Positions 14,513 through 21,515 of a stretch of DNA of 64,000 nucleotides are shown here, piece after piece. Source of the stretch: Bacillota bacterium (GTDB taxonomy: Bacteria > Bacillota > Clostridia > Oscillospirales > Oscillospiraceae); the NCBI GenBank assembly GCA_021768085.1, contig JAETOJ010000015.1, forward strand, positions 1 to 64,000, read 5' to 3'. The position numbers and the translations under genes were made by a program. The notes beneath the pieces were generated by a model. The model had not been told where the DNA came from, did not search any database, and saw only the letters and a program-made list of their open reading frames with translations. Numbering within the stretch: position 1 is the first letter of the stretch; the number at the start of each line of letters is the position of its first letter.

Positions 14513-15130
14513 TTACCGCCGGGGGCCCCGCAAAGACGCCCTTTCGTCTTTGTGGGGAGAGGAGGCGCAGCGGAACGAAGAAGCTTTCCCCGCAGGGGGA
14601 AGCGCCTGAGTGGAGCTTGTGCCGACGAGGGCGGGCTTGAGCACGCTGATTTTGGGCAACAGTTTCAGCAGCGGCGTGCCCAGCACGTAGCACACCAGCG
14701 CCTCGGCGGGAGCAAAGGTAAGGGCGTTCCAGCCGCAGGCCGTCCAGAACGCCCCGTTCAACGCGCCTACCTCCGTCCAGGCCCACATGGGGGACAGGAT
14801 CAGGGCGTTGATCAGGATGGGGGGCAGGGCCGCCAGATACCACTTGGGCATCTTCATGGTGAGCCAGGCGGCGATGGCGGTGGCCAGGGTGCCGAACAGC
14901 CAGTCCAGCGGGCCGAAGGGGGACAGCAGATTGGTGAGGAAGCACCCCACCACCAGCCCCGGGGCGGCGGCGGGGAACAGGAAGGGCAGCACGGTGAGGG
15001 CCTCGGCAAACCGGCACTGGAACACCAGAAAGTTCAGACCGAAGATGTTGGCGAAATAGCCCATCACGGTGTAGAGCGCCGCCACCATGGCGGCAATGGT
15101 CAGATCACGGACGGAAAACCTGTGCATCAA
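14513..15130 (-). CDS. queT: QueT-like transporter with a repeat-derived C-terminus
   Basis: The 205-residue membrane protein matches QueT (DUF988), the substrate-binding subunit thought to import queuosine precursors through an ECF module. The signature is RFAEALTVLPFLFPAAAPGL near residue 40, then NLLSPFGPLDWLFGTLAT. About five TM segments end near residue 160 (LLKLLPKI). Residues from about 167 to the stop are encoded by the dispersed repeat at 14522-14629, giving a Ser/Arg-rich tail unlike the family, whose members are normally about 160-175 residues. Start ATG 15130 follows AAAGGAGG. A structured leader lies upstream. Confidence 0.85.
   Translation of the reverse strand: MMHRFSVRDLTIAAMVAALYTVMGYFANIFGLNFLVFQCRFAEALTVLPFLFPAAAPGLVVGCFLTNLLSPFGPLDWLFGTLATAIAAWLTMKMPKWYLAALPPILINALILSPMWAWTEVGALNGAFWTACGWNALTFAPAEALVCYVLGTPLLKLLPKISVLKPALVGTSSTQALPPAGKASSFRCASSPHKDERASLRGPRR
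14522..14629 (+). repeat. Structured repeat, copy A
   Basis: Shares GGGGCCCC, GTGGGGAGAGGAGGC, CAGCGGAA and the end block GCTTGTGCCGACGAG with copies B and C. Hairpin 1 has arms CAAAGACG/CGTCTTTG; hairpin 2 has GCTTTCCCC/GGGGGAAGC. It overlaps the 3' end of queT and is read antisense by that gene. Confidence 0.85.
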
Positions 15131-15149
15131 AAAAGCCTCCTTTATCTTT

Positions 15150-15221
15150 AGAGCGCCATCGCGTTGGCGCAGCGGCGGGCGTTCCTTCCGGACGGGAACG
15201 CGCTTTCCCGCCCGCGGCTCT
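15150..15221 (-). promoter_or_regulatory. Structured 5' leader of queT
   Basis: Outer arms AGAGC (15150-15154) and GCTCT (15217-15221) enclose hairpins GCGCCA/TGGCGC (15153-15170) and GCGTTCC/GGAACGC (15179-15201). It sits immediately before the ribosome site. QueT genes often carry preQ1 riboswitches, but I could not find the preQ1-I core, so this is an unidentified leader structure. Confidence 0.45.
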
Positions 15222-15369
15222 CTGCCCGCCGGTTGGACCGAAGTGGAGGTCGGTCGCGCTTATCCTATCACAGGTTTTGTCATTTGTACAGGCTTTTTTG
15301 TAAAGTGCCTCGGTTGACACCGGGTGGGGCGGTATATTATAGTGGGTGGAGGGTAGGCGTCAAAGCCTT

Positions 15370-15397
15370 TTGACAGGCCAGGGCAAGGCCATGTCAA
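15370..15397 (+). promoter_or_regulatory. Inverted repeat before the Xre membrane protein
   Basis: TTGACAGGCC (15370-15379) and GGCCaTGTCAA (15387-15397) form an inverted repeat 60 bp before the start codon. It may be an operator for the Xre protein; the left arm doubles as a possible -35 box. Confidence 0.4.
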
Positions 15398-15459
15398 CCC
15401 CTTTTGATAGACAAAGGCGGAGGTATTTGAGAGAATGCTTCCGAAAGGAGGACAACCCA

Positions 15460-15867
15460 ATGGAAATAGGGAAGAAGCTGAAGGCGGCTCGGCAGGGCTC
15501 CGGCCTCACCCAGGAGCAAGTGGCGGAGCGCCTCTATGTGTCCCGCCAGACCATCTCCAACTGGGAGAATGAGAAATCGTACCCCGACATCGTCAGCGTC
15601 GTCCGGCTGTCCGACCTGTATTCCATCAGCCTGGACGACTTATTGAAAGGGGATGCCAAAATGCTGGAGCACCTTGAGGAGAGTACGGATATCGTGAAAA
15701 GCAACCAGAAGCTGATCCTGGCGATCCTGGCAAACATCGCGGTGTTTTTGGCCTGCCTGCTGACGGCCGCCCTTCTGCCAGACAGCGTGCTGGTGATCGC
15801 CTGCATTTTCTGTCTGGCGGTGGTGAGCGTGGCCTGTCTGCTGTACCAGATTGTCAAACGGATTTGA
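15460..15867 (+). CDS. Xre family regulator with membrane tail
   Basis: The 135-residue protein has a Cro/C1-type helix-turn-helix at residues 4-60 (LKAARQGSGLTQEQVAERLYVSRQTISNWENEKSYP is the core) and two hydrophobic segments near 88-107 and 109-128. This layout is common among Clostridia as a membrane-tethered regulator. ATG 15460 is preceded by AAAGGAGG; longer in-frame starts lack a ribosome site. It is followed after 12 bp by a small membrane protein gene on the same strand, so the two are likely co-transcribed. Target genes unknown. Confidence 0.88.
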   Translation: MEIGKKLKAARQGSGLTQEQVAERLYVSRQTISNWENEKSYPDIVSVVRLSDLYSISLDDLLKGDAKMLEHLEESTDIVKSNQKLILAILANIAVFLACLLTAALLPDSVLVIACIFCLAVVSVACLLYQIVKRI

Positions 15868-15879
15868 GGAGGATGGAAC

Positions 15880-16224
15880 ATGGGTCATCTTTACATCGTG
15901 TCCGCCGCCCTGGGCGGGGCGGCGGTGCTTGTGGGCAGCTTCTTCTGCGTGTACCAGCTCTACAGGCTGGTGCAGGTGGACGCGGAATGCCGGGGGCTGA
16001 AGCACCCCAGGCTGTGGGGGCTGCTGGCTGCCTCGGGCAACGGCCAGTCGGGGCTGCTGCTGTACCTCGTCGGCCGCAGAAAACACCCCGTCCTGTCCAT
16101 GTCGAAGGAGCAAAAGGACTGCATGGGGCGGCGCAAAAAGCGGTTTGGCGTGGGGCTGCTGTTCCTGACCCTGGGGGCCGTGATCTGCGTGCTCAGTATG
16201 CTTTTAGGGGGACAAATGGGATAA
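15880..16224 (+). CDS. Small membrane protein, function unknown
   Basis: The 114-residue product has a first hydrophobic segment at residues 3-27, a moderately hydrophobic stretch near 45-65, a basic loop (GRRKHPV... to MGRRKKRF), and a last TM at about 90-108. I do not recognise a family. It lies 12 bp after the Xre gene with GAGGATGG before the ATG, so it is probably the second gene of that operon and may be its regulated partner. A bidirectional terminator follows. Confidence 0.7.
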   Translation: MGHLYIVSAALGGAAVLVGSFFCVYQLYRLVQVDAECRGLKHPRLWGLLAASGNGQSGLLLYLVGRRKHPVLSMSKEQKDCMGRRKKRFGVGLLFLTLGAVICVLSMLLGGQMG

Positions 16225-16227
16225 AAA

Positions 16228-16253
16228 GGGCCGCCGGCATCTGCCGGCGGCCC
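16228..16253. terminator. Bidirectional terminator
   Basis: Perfect 12-bp arms GGGCCGCCGGCA (16228-16239) and TGCCGGCGGCCC (16242-16253) lie between the small membrane protein gene and the convergent rplA. Confidence 0.85.
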
Positions 16254-16268
16254 TTCATTATGTTAGGA

Positions 16269-16964
16269 TTACGCGAACTTGCCGGTGTTCAGCTTCACGC
16301 CGGGGCCCATGGTGGACGCAGCGACGCAGCTCTTGACGTACTGGCCCTTGGCGGCGGCAGGCTTGGCCTTGACAATGGCGCCCATGAGGGCGTTCAGGTT
16401 GTCGCTGAGCTTCTCGGGGCCGAAGGACACCTTGCCGATGGGGCAGTGGATGATGTTGGTCTTGTCCAAGCGGTACTCCACCTTACCGGCCTTGATCTCG
16501 TTGACGGCCTGGGTCACGTTGGGAGTGACGGTGCCGGCCTTGGGGGAGGGCATCAGGCCCTTGGGGCCCAGCACCTTACCCAGGCGGCCCACCACGCCCA
16601 TCATGTCGGGGGTGGCAACGACGACATCGAAGTCGAACCAGTTTTCCTTCTGGATTTTCTCCACCATATCCATATCGCCCACGTAGTCGGCGCCGGCGGC
16701 CTTGGCCTCCTCGGCCTTGTCGCCCTTGGCGAACACCAGCACCCGGGCGGTCTTGCCGGTGCCGTGGGGGAGGACGATGGCGCCGCGAACCTGCTGGTCG
16801 GCGTGGCGGGAGTCCACGCCCAGCTTTACGTGCAGCTCCACGGTCTCGTCGAACTTGGCAGTGGCGGTCTTGATCACCAGCTCCATGGCCTCGTTCACGT
16901 CATACTGGGCGGCGCGGTCGATGAGCTTGGCGCTGTCTACATACTTTTTGCCTTTTTTAGCCAT
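16269..16964 (-). CDS. rplA: 50S ribosomal protein L1
   Basis: L1 forms the mobile L1 stalk that handles E-site tRNA and in many bacteria represses its own mRNA. The 231-residue length is normal. Characteristic segments include [20 protein letters not shown] near residue 70, [18 protein letters not shown] and [14 protein letters not shown] near the end. Start ATG 16964 follows AAAGGAGGAAG. It is the last gene of rpmG-secE-nusG-rplK-rplA; rplJ and rplL do not follow, since a terminator comes next. A likely L1-binding leader precedes rplK. Confidence 0.97.
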   Translation of the reverse strand: MAKKGKKYVDSAKLIDRAAQYDVNEAMELVIKTATAKFDETVELHVKLGVDSRHADQQVRGAIVLPHGTGKTARVLVFAKGDKAEEAKAAGADYVGDMDMVEKIQKENWFDFDVVVATPDMMGVVGRLGKVLGPKGLMPSPKAGTVTPNVTQAVNEIKAGKVEYRLDKTNIIHCPIGKVSFGPEKLSDNLNALMGAIVKAKPAAAKGQYVKSCVAASTMGPGVKLNTGKFA

Positions 16965-16983
16965 TTCTGCTTCCTCCTTTCCC

Positions 16984-17409
16984 TTATTCCTCCACCAGCA
17001 CGCCCATGGAGCGGGCGGTGCCGGCGATCATGCTCATGGCGGCCTCCAGGCTGGCGGCGTTCAGGTCGGGCATCTTGGTCTCGGCGATCTTCTGGCAGTC
17101 CGCCTTGGACAGGGTGGCCACCTTGGTCTTGTTGGGCACGCCGGAGCCGGACTCAATGCCGCAGGCCTTCTTGATGAGCACGGGGGCGGGAGGGGTCTTG
17201 GTGATGAAGGAGAAGGAGCGGTCGGCGTATACGGTGATCACCACGGGGATGATCAGGCCCATGTCCTTCTTGGTGCGCTCGTTGAACTCCTTGGTGAAGG
17301 CGGCGATGTTCACGCCGTGCTGGCCCAGGGCGGGGCCCACAGGGGGGGCCGGAGTTGCCTGGCCGGCGGGGATTTGCAGCTTGACATATCCAGTAATTTT
17401 CTGTGCCAT
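16984..17409 (-). CDS. rplK: 50S ribosomal protein L11
   Basis: L11 forms the GTPase-associated centre with 23S rRNA. The protein is exactly 141 residues when started at ATG 17409, the family norm; the upstream GTG at 17421 overlaps the Shine-Dalgarno sequence and is rejected. Diagnostic segments are [20 protein letters not shown] (the proline pair binds factors) and TARSMGV at the C-terminus. It lies 19 bp before rplA and 128 bp after nusG; that gap holds a leader structure likely to bind L1. Confidence 0.97.
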   Translation of the reverse strand: MAQKITGYVKLQIPAGQATPAPPVGPALGQHGVNIAAFTKEFNERTKKDMGLIIPVVITVYADRSFSFITKTPPAPVLIKKACGIESGSGVPNKTKVATLSKADCQKIAETKMPDLNAASLEAAMSMIAGTARSMGVLVEE

Positions 17410-17435
17410 TTGAAACAGCACCTCCTACATAAAAT

Positions 17436-17492
17436 GTGGTGGTGACGAAATCCACGTCAGGATTTCTCCCACGGGCGGGTCTTACCCGCCTC
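17436..17492 (-). promoter_or_regulatory. Probable L1-binding leader of rplK-rplA
   Basis: On the minus strand GTGGGAG (17472-17466) is followed by a small stem AAATCC/GGATTT and then GTCACCACCAC (17446-17436). The GTGGGAG strand with a closing CCAC strand resembles the L1 site on 23S rRNA and known rplK leaders. A GGCGGGT-N3-ACCCGCC hairpin (17475-17491) lies just before it. Autoregulation is inferred. Confidence 0.5.
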
Positions 17493-17537
17493 TTGTTTGT
17501 GTTATCACGCCTCGCCTGTTCGCGACGGCTCGGACGC

Positions 17538-18119
17538 TCAGATTGTCTCGACCTGATCCAGATCCAGCTCCGCGGGGATCTCCCGGCCGAACATGGACAC
17601 CACGACCCGGACCTTGCCCCGCTCGGCGTCCAGATCCTCCACCGTGCCGAACTGGCCGGACAGGGCGCCGTCGGTGATGCGCACGCTGTCGCCCACGGCG
17701 TAGTCCACCTCCACCAGGGGGCGCTTCTCCGGGCGCAGGGCAGCCATCTCGTCCTCCCCCAGGGCGGTGATCTCCTCCTCGTGGGACTCGATGCCCATGG
17801 CGGCGATTTCCTCGTCGGTGAGGGGGATGGCCTTGTTGGCGGCGCCTACGAAGCCGGTGACGCCCCGGATGTTGCGCACCAGGTGCCAGGTCTCGTCGGT
17901 CATGATCATCTTCACCAGCACGTAGCCGGGGAACACCTTGCGCTCCACGGTTTTGGGGCCGTTGTCGGTGATCTCGGTGACCGTCTCCAGGGGGATGGAC
18001 ACCTCGGCGATCAGATCGTGCATATTGCGGTTCTCCACAGCCTGCTGGATGGACACGGCCACCGTATTCTCATAGCCGGAGTAGGTGTGGGCCACGTACC
18101 ACTTCAGTTCGTCCGCCAT
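17538..18119 (-). CDS. nusG: Transcription termination/antitermination protein NusG
   Basis: The 193-residue protein has the NGN domain (residues 5-115) with the start KWYVAHTYSGYENTVA and the core FPGYVLVKMIMTDETWHLVRN, and a C-terminal KOW domain (about 140-190, VGDSVRITDGALSGQFGTVE). NusG binds RNA polymerase and couples it to the ribosome or Rho. Start is ATG 18119, six bases after the secE stop. The pairing secE-nusG is conserved across bacteria. Length is slightly above the Bacillus protein because of an acidic linker (residues 100-130). Confidence 0.97.
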   Translation of the reverse strand: MADELKWYVAHTYSGYENTVAVSIQQAVENRNMHDLIAEVSIPLETVTEITDNGPKTVERKVFPGYVLVKMIMTDETWHLVRNIRGVTGFVGAANKAIPLTDEEIAAMGIESHEEEITALGEDEMAALRPEKRPLVEVDYAVGDSVRITDGALSGQFGTVEDLDAERGKVRVVVSMFGREIPAELDLDQVETI

Positions 18120-18125
18120 GGCCCG

Positions 18126-18416
18126 TTACGCTCCAAAGAGCTTGAGCAGGGCGCCCACCACCGCGTGAGCCAGGTAGTCAAACACCCAGATGCACACGCC
18201 TACGATCAGGACGCACACGATGACGATGCCCACGCTCTTGATCACGTCTTTGGCGGAGGGCCAGGTGACCTTCTTGAGCTCGCCCTTCAGATCCTTGAGC
18301 CAGCGCAGGACGCGGTTGGGCTTCTTGGCGTCCTTCTTCTTGGGCGCCTTGGCCTTCTTGTCGGAGCTTACGGTCTCCTTCTGAGCGGCGTTGTCCCGCT
18401 TCTCCTGTTCAGACAT
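18126..18416 (-). CDS. secE: Preprotein translocase subunit SecE
   Basis: SecE stabilises SecY in the membrane. The 96-residue product has a charged, Lys-rich N-terminal half, the conserved amphipathic segment LKDLKGELKKVTWPSAKDVI at about 40-59, and one TM helix (60-82), the minimal Gram-positive form. It lies between rpmG and nusG, its usual place. Start ATG 18416 follows GAAAGAAGGGTTGAACTGA. The partner secY is in the large ribosomal cluster at 54.1 kb. Confidence 0.95.
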   Translation of the reverse strand: MSEQEKRDNAAQKETVSSDKKAKAPKKKDAKKPNRVLRWLKDLKGELKKVTWPSAKDVIKSVGIVIVCVLIVGVCIWVFDYLAHAVVGALLKLFGA

Positions 18417-18452
18417 TCAGTTCAACCCTTCTTTCGTTGTGAGCGGCGCTCA

Positions 18453-18617
18453 TTACTTGGTTTCGGTGTGCAGAGTGTGCTTTCTGCAGAAGGGGCAGTA
18501 CTTGTTGAGCTCCAAACGCTCGGTGGTGTTGCGCTTGTTCTTCTTGGTGTTGTAGTTGCGCTGCTTGCACTCGGAGCAGCGCAGCACGACCTTTACACGG
18601 TTCCCGGCTTTCGCCAT
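18453..18617 (-). CDS. rpmG: 50S ribosomal protein L33, zinc-binding form
   Basis: The 54-residue protein begins [14 protein letters not shown] at ATG 18617, behind GGAGGTGCC. The pairs CSEC and CPFC supply four cysteines for a zinc ribbon, marking the zinc-dependent paralogue. Its C-terminal KHTLHTETK is typical. It leads the rpmG-secE-nusG-rplK-rplA operon and is preceded by a leader of about 215 bases and a strong promoter. The longer reading frame from 18701 would consist of leader sequence and is rejected. Confidence 0.95.
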   Translation of the reverse strand: MAKAGNRVKVVLRCSECKQRNYNTKKNKRNTTERLELNKYCPFCRKHTLHTETK

Positions 18618-18626
18618 TCTCGGCAC

Positions 18627-18831
18627 CTCCTTTTGAATTTGGCCTGACCGGCAAAAAAGCGCCGGACGGCCTATGCCGATCCGACGCCTTACACTGGGCA
18701 TAGCATGCCCAGCATATCGCTACGGGGGATCGGCGCATTGCCTCCCTGCGGCCTCCCGGGGAGGATCAGGGTTTTTGTCCGCGTCCCGTAAAAACGCGCG
18801 CAAAAAGAAAGCCCTGCACACAGGTGCTGAT
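18627..18831 (-). promoter_or_regulatory. Structured leader of the rpmG operon
   Basis: Between the promoter and rpmG the transcript can fold into several hairpins: CTGGGCAT-N3-ATGCCCAG, enclosed by CCGATCC/GGATCGG; CCTCCC/GGGAGG; and GTTTTT/AAAAAC. No tRNA is found here, although tRNA-Trp is common before secE in other bacteria. A regulatory role is inferred from the structure and length. Confidence 0.45.
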
Positions 18832-18860
18832 AGCATATCACACCTGCGGGGGCTTGTCAA
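18832..18860 (-). promoter_or_regulatory. Promoter of the rpmG-secE-nusG-rplK-rplA operon
   Basis: Minus strand: TTGACA (18860-18855), exactly 17 bp, TATGCT (18837-18832). Its -35 box overlaps that of the divergent ruvX promoter. Confidence 0.8.
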
Positions 18861-18882
18861 GGGTTCTTTTTTTTATTATAAT
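18854..18882 (+). promoter_or_regulatory. Promoter of ruvX
   Basis: Plus strand: TTGTCA (18854-18859), exactly 17 bp, TATAAT (18877-18882). The heptamer TTGTCAA serves both strands as -35 box, so polymerase can occupy only one promoter at a time. Confidence 0.8.
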
Positions 18883-18950
18883 GTGTTAACTGCGTTTCCC
18901 GCGCCTGCGGCGCGGAAAACAGGGAACACTTCCTGATTGGAGGGGATGAG

Positions 18951-19370
18951 ATGCGCGTGATGGCCATCGACTACGGCGACGCCCGGACGGGGGTGGCGGT
19001 GTCCGACGCCGCCGGGATGCTCACGGGGTACACCACGGTGATCCCCAGCCGCGCGCCGGAGCGGGCGGCGGAGGAGCTGGCCCGGATCGCCCGGGAGCGG
19101 CAGGCGGAGGAGCTGGTGATGGGCTTCCCCCGGAACATGGACGGCACGGAGGGGCCGAGAGCAGAGCTGTACCGCGCCTTCGCCGCGCTGGTGGAGGAAA
19201 AGGCGGGTATGCCCGTGCGGCTGTGGGACGAGCGGCGCACCACCATCGAGGCCCACCAGATCCTCCACGCCTCGGGGAAGAAGATGAAGGCCCACAAAAA
19301 GAATGTGGACGCGGTGGCGGCGTCGCTCATTCTGGAGGGGTATCTGGCCTTCCGGGCGCGGAACCCATAA
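18951..19370 (+). CDS. ruvX: Putative pre-16S rRNA nuclease RuvX/YqgF
   Basis: The 139-residue RNase H-fold nuclease matures the 5' end of 16S rRNA and was once called a Holliday junction resolvase. The fold motifs are present: MAIDYGDARTGVAVSD at the N-terminus with its catalytic Asp, GFPRNMDGTEGP in the middle, LWDERRTT, and KKNVDAVAASLILEGYL at the C-terminus. Start ATG 18951 follows GGAGGGGATGAG. It has its own promoter, divergent from the rpmG operon, and is convergent with a small Xre gene. Confidence 0.92.
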   Translation: MRVMAIDYGDARTGVAVSDAAGMLTGYTTVIPSRAPERAAEELARIARERQAEELVMGFPRNMDGTEGPRAELYRAFAALVEEKAGMPVRLWDERRTTIEAHQILHASGKKMKAHKKNVDAVAASLILEGYLAFRARNP

Positions 19371-19373
19371 ACG

Positions 19374-19604
19374 CTACTCTTTTGCCTGAGTTTTTCTGGG
19401 GTAGGGGTTCGGATCATCGGTCAGCTCGGCCAGGTAGTCCATGCTGGTTCGCAGGGCCAGTGCGATCCGTTTGCATTGTTCAAAAGACATATTTCGGTAT
19501 CCACGTTCAATTTTTGAGTAATCACTTTGATCTATCCCAGTCAGCATTTGCATTTTTACCTGGGTAAATTTCCGCTTTTTTCTCAAATCTCTCAAACGCG
19601 ACAT
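19374..19604 (-). CDS. Small Xre family DNA-binding protein
   Basis: The 76-residue protein is almost entirely a Cro/C1-type helix-turn-helix: LRDLRKKRKFTQVKMQMLTG, then SDYSKIERGYRNMS. No effector domain is present, as in phage repressors and antitoxin-like regulators. I take ATG 19604 as start, with GGGTG upstream; the in-frame ATG at 19616 and TTG at 19619 have no ribosome site. It is divergent from a 57-residue ORF; direct repeats GACCTAT (19634 and 19659) in the spacer are candidate binding sites. Confidence 0.85.
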   Translation of the reverse strand: MSRLRDLRKKRKFTQVKMQMLTGIDQSDYSKIERGYRNMSFEQCKRIALALRTSMDYLAELTDDPNPYPRKTQAKE

Positions 19605-19633
19605 ATCATCACCCATCAAAATTATGGCAAATT

Positions 19634-19668
19634 GACCTATTGAATTTAAGGAGGTGTAGACCTATAAT
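19634..19668 (+). promoter_or_regulatory. Promoter and repeats between Xre gene and 57-aa ORF
   Basis: TTGAAT (19640-19645), a 17 bp spacer and TATAAT (19663-19668) face right. The repeats GACCTAT at 19634 and 19659 touch both boxes, so a bound regulator would block the promoter. A strong AAGGAGGTG (19649-19657) before an ATG at 19667 is coincident with the spacer and may be fortuitous. Confidence 0.55.
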
Positions 19669-19679
19669 GGCCTTGGGTG

Positions 19680-19853
19680 ATGAGGATGATAGATTATAAA
19701 GAGCTCTATATTAAATTGTTCCAGGCAACGGACAGAGCGGCCAACATCCTGATAGCGGCTCAGCGGGAGTGTGAGGAGATGTATGTATCCGCTGAGGACA
19801 CCCCCATCACGGTACTGCCGGACAGACCGCAGGACAACCCGGGGGATAATTAA
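19680..19853 (+). CDS. Small hypothetical protein (57 aa)
   Basis: ATG at 19680 (or 19686) opens a 57-codon frame ending TAA at 19851-19853. The protein starts MRMIDYKELYIKLFQATDRA, has a helical middle (AANILIAAQRECEEMY) and an acidic, Pro-rich end. If the promoter at 19640-19668 is used, the leader is only a few bases and GGTGATGAGG acts as the ribosome site. Short proteins of this style accompany Xre genes in Clostridia prophage-like regions, from memory of the pattern; no function is assigned. A hairpin terminator follows directly. Confidence 0.6.
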   Translation: MRMIDYKELYIKLFQATDRAANILIAAQRECEEMYVSAEDTPITVLPDRPQDNPGDN

Positions 19854-19881
19854 CAGCGGCGGGGCATTTGCCCCGCCGCTG
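19854..19881. terminator. Terminator between two convergent small genes
   Basis: Perfect 12-bp arms CAGCGGCGGGGC and GCCCCGCCGCTG with loop ATTT follow the 57-aa ORF stop immediately. Confidence 0.75.
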
Positions 19882-19886
19882 TCACG

Positions 19887-20033
19887 TTAATCCTCTAATG
19901 TGGTTTGAAGGTCGTTCAAAAGCGCTGCCAGCTTATTCTGCTTCTTTTCAGGGTCGGTTTCCTCAATCGCTTCCTTCAGATCCCGAATGATCACCCGCAA
20001 AAAGCCATTGAACTGCTTATCCGTTTGGCTCAT
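19887..20033 (-). CDS. Small hypothetical protein (48 aa)
   Basis: ATG at 20033, behind AAAGAGGTCAGAAC, opens a 48-codon frame ending TAA at 19887. The predicted product is a charged helical protein, with FLRVIIRDLKEAIEETDPEK in the middle and NKLAALLNDLQTTLED at the end. Such proteins may act as small dimers. It lies between ackA and a terminator on the minus strand. No family is recognised. Confidence 0.55.
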   Translation of the reverse strand: MSQTDKQFNGFLRVIIRDLKEAIEETDPEKKQNKLAALLNDLQTTLED

Positions 20034-20083
20034 GTTCTGACCTCTTTTCCCTCTGCTGCGGTTGTTGTTGCGTTATGCTTTCC

Positions 20084-21277
20084 TTACGCCAGCGCCGCGG
20101 TGTCCAGCGCGATCATCAGCTCCTCGTTGGTGGGGATGAGCAGCACCTTCACCTTGGAGTCGATGGCGGAGATGATGGCCTCCTTGCCCCGGACGTTGTT
20201 GGCGTCCGCGTCCATCTTGATGCCCATGAACTCCAGGCCGGAGGCGATGGCCATGCGCTGCTGGCCGTCGTTCTCGCCCACGCCGGCGGTGAAGATGACG
20301 GCGTCCACCCCGCCCATGGCGGCGGCGTAGGCCCCGATGTACTTCTTCACGCCGTAGCTGAACATATCCAGGGCCAGGGCCGCCCGGGTGTTGCCCTGCT
20401 CGGCGGCGGAGCCCAGATCCCGGAAATCCGACGACACGCCGGACACGCCCTGCACGCCCGACTTCTTGTTCAGCACGTTGAGCATCTCCTTGATGTCCAT
20501 GCCGTACTTGTTCATCAGGAACTCCAGGATGCCCGCGTCCAGATCGCCGGAGCGGGTGCCCATGGGCAGGCCGGCCAGGGGGGTGAAGCCCATGGAGGTG
20601 TCCACGCTCTTGCCGTGGCACACGGCGGCGATGGACGAGCCGTTGCCCAGGTGGCAGGAGATGAGCTTCAAAGACTCGATGGGCTTGCCCAGCATATCCG
20701 CCGCCCGCTGGGTGACGTACTTGTGGCTGGTGCCGTGGAAGCCGTAGCGGCGCACCTTGTCCTGCTCGTAGTACTCATAGGGCAGGGCGTAGGTGTAGGC
20801 CACGGGGGGCATGGTCTGGTGGAAGGCGGTGTCGAACACGGCCACCTGGGGCACGTCGGGGCCCATGACCTTGGTGCACGCCTTGATGCCGGTGATGTTG
20901 GCGGGGTTGTGCAGGGGGGCCAGGGGGATGCACTCCTCCAGGGCGGCCATCACCTTGTCGTCGATCTTCACGGAGGAGGCGAAGGTTTCGCCGCCGTGGA
21001 CGACCCGGTGGCCCACCGCCTCGATCTCCTGCATGGAGCCCACCACGCCGTTGGCTGGATCCACCAGGGCGTCCAGCACGGCCTGGATGGCCTCGGAATG
21101 GGTGGGCATGGCCACGTCCTTGGCGTCGATGGTCTCCTTGCCGGGGGCCTTGTAGGTGAACTTGCCGTCGATGCCGATGCGCTCGCACAGGCCCTTGGCC
21201 AGCACTTCCTGCGTGTTGGTGTCCAGCAGCTGGTACTTCAGGGACGAGCTGCCGGCGTTGATTACCAGAACTTTCAT
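20084..21277 (-). CDS. ackA: Acetate kinase
   Basis: AckA makes ATP and acetate from acetyl phosphate, the main substrate-level ATP step in many anaerobes. The 397-residue protein has the actin-like fold with [15 protein letters not shown] at the N-terminus, the catalytic region [25 protein letters not shown], and [10 protein letters not shown] for nucleotide binding. Start ATG 21277 behind AAAGGAG is preferred to the ATG nine bases upstream. The usual partner pta is not adjacent, so phosphotransacetylase must be encoded elsewhere or replaced by another enzyme. Confidence 0.97.
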   Translation of the reverse strand: MKVLVINAGSSSLKYQLLDTNTQEVLAKGLCERIGIDGKFTYKAPGKETIDAKDVAMPTHSEAIQAVLDALVDPANGVVGSMQEIEAVGHRVVHGGETFASSVKIDDKVMAALEECIPLAPLHNPANITGIKACTKVMGPDVPQVAVFDTAFHQTMPPVAYTYALPYEYYEQDKVRRYGFHGTSHKYVTQRAADMLGKPIESLKLISCHLGNGSSIAAVCHGKSVDTSMGFTPLAGLPMGTRSGDLDAGILEFLMNKYGMDIKEMLNVLNKKSGVQGVSGVSSDFRDLGSAAEQGNTRAALALDMFSYGVKKYIGAYAAAMGGVDAVIFTAGVGENDGQQRMAIASGLEFMGIKMDADANNVRGKEAIISAIDSKVKVLLIPTNEELMIALDTAALA

Positions 21278-21515
21278 GTTCCGCACTCCTTTGAATCATG
21301 ATGCTTTGCAGAGACGATCCGCACAACCCTCTCTCCACGGAATTATGCGGTTTTACTTTACTTCGACCAGCCTTTTGGATTATAATACCTGCAGGCGCCC
21401 GAAGGGGACGAATTGAATTCGCCCCATACCGGACATATTATACTACGGGAGACAGAATATCGCAAGTATTTTTCTCAATTTTGCCAAAAAGAGTCTGTGG
21501 AAAGGGGGATGTGCC

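Noticed and set aside
15131-15330. PreQ1 riboswitch before queT
   Set aside because: QueT genes are often under preQ1 control, but the preQ1-I core and A-rich tail are not recognisable, so only an unidentified structured leader is recorded.
18618-18831. tRNA-Trp before secE/nusG
   Set aside because: No TTCGA-type T-loop or CCA-compatible acceptor stem; the structures fit a leader instead.
19667-19699. 10-codon leader peptide starting at ATG 19667
   Set aside because: The strong ribosome-site-like AAGGAGGTG overlaps a consensus promoter whose start would be downstream of this ATG, so the ATG would not be in the transcript.
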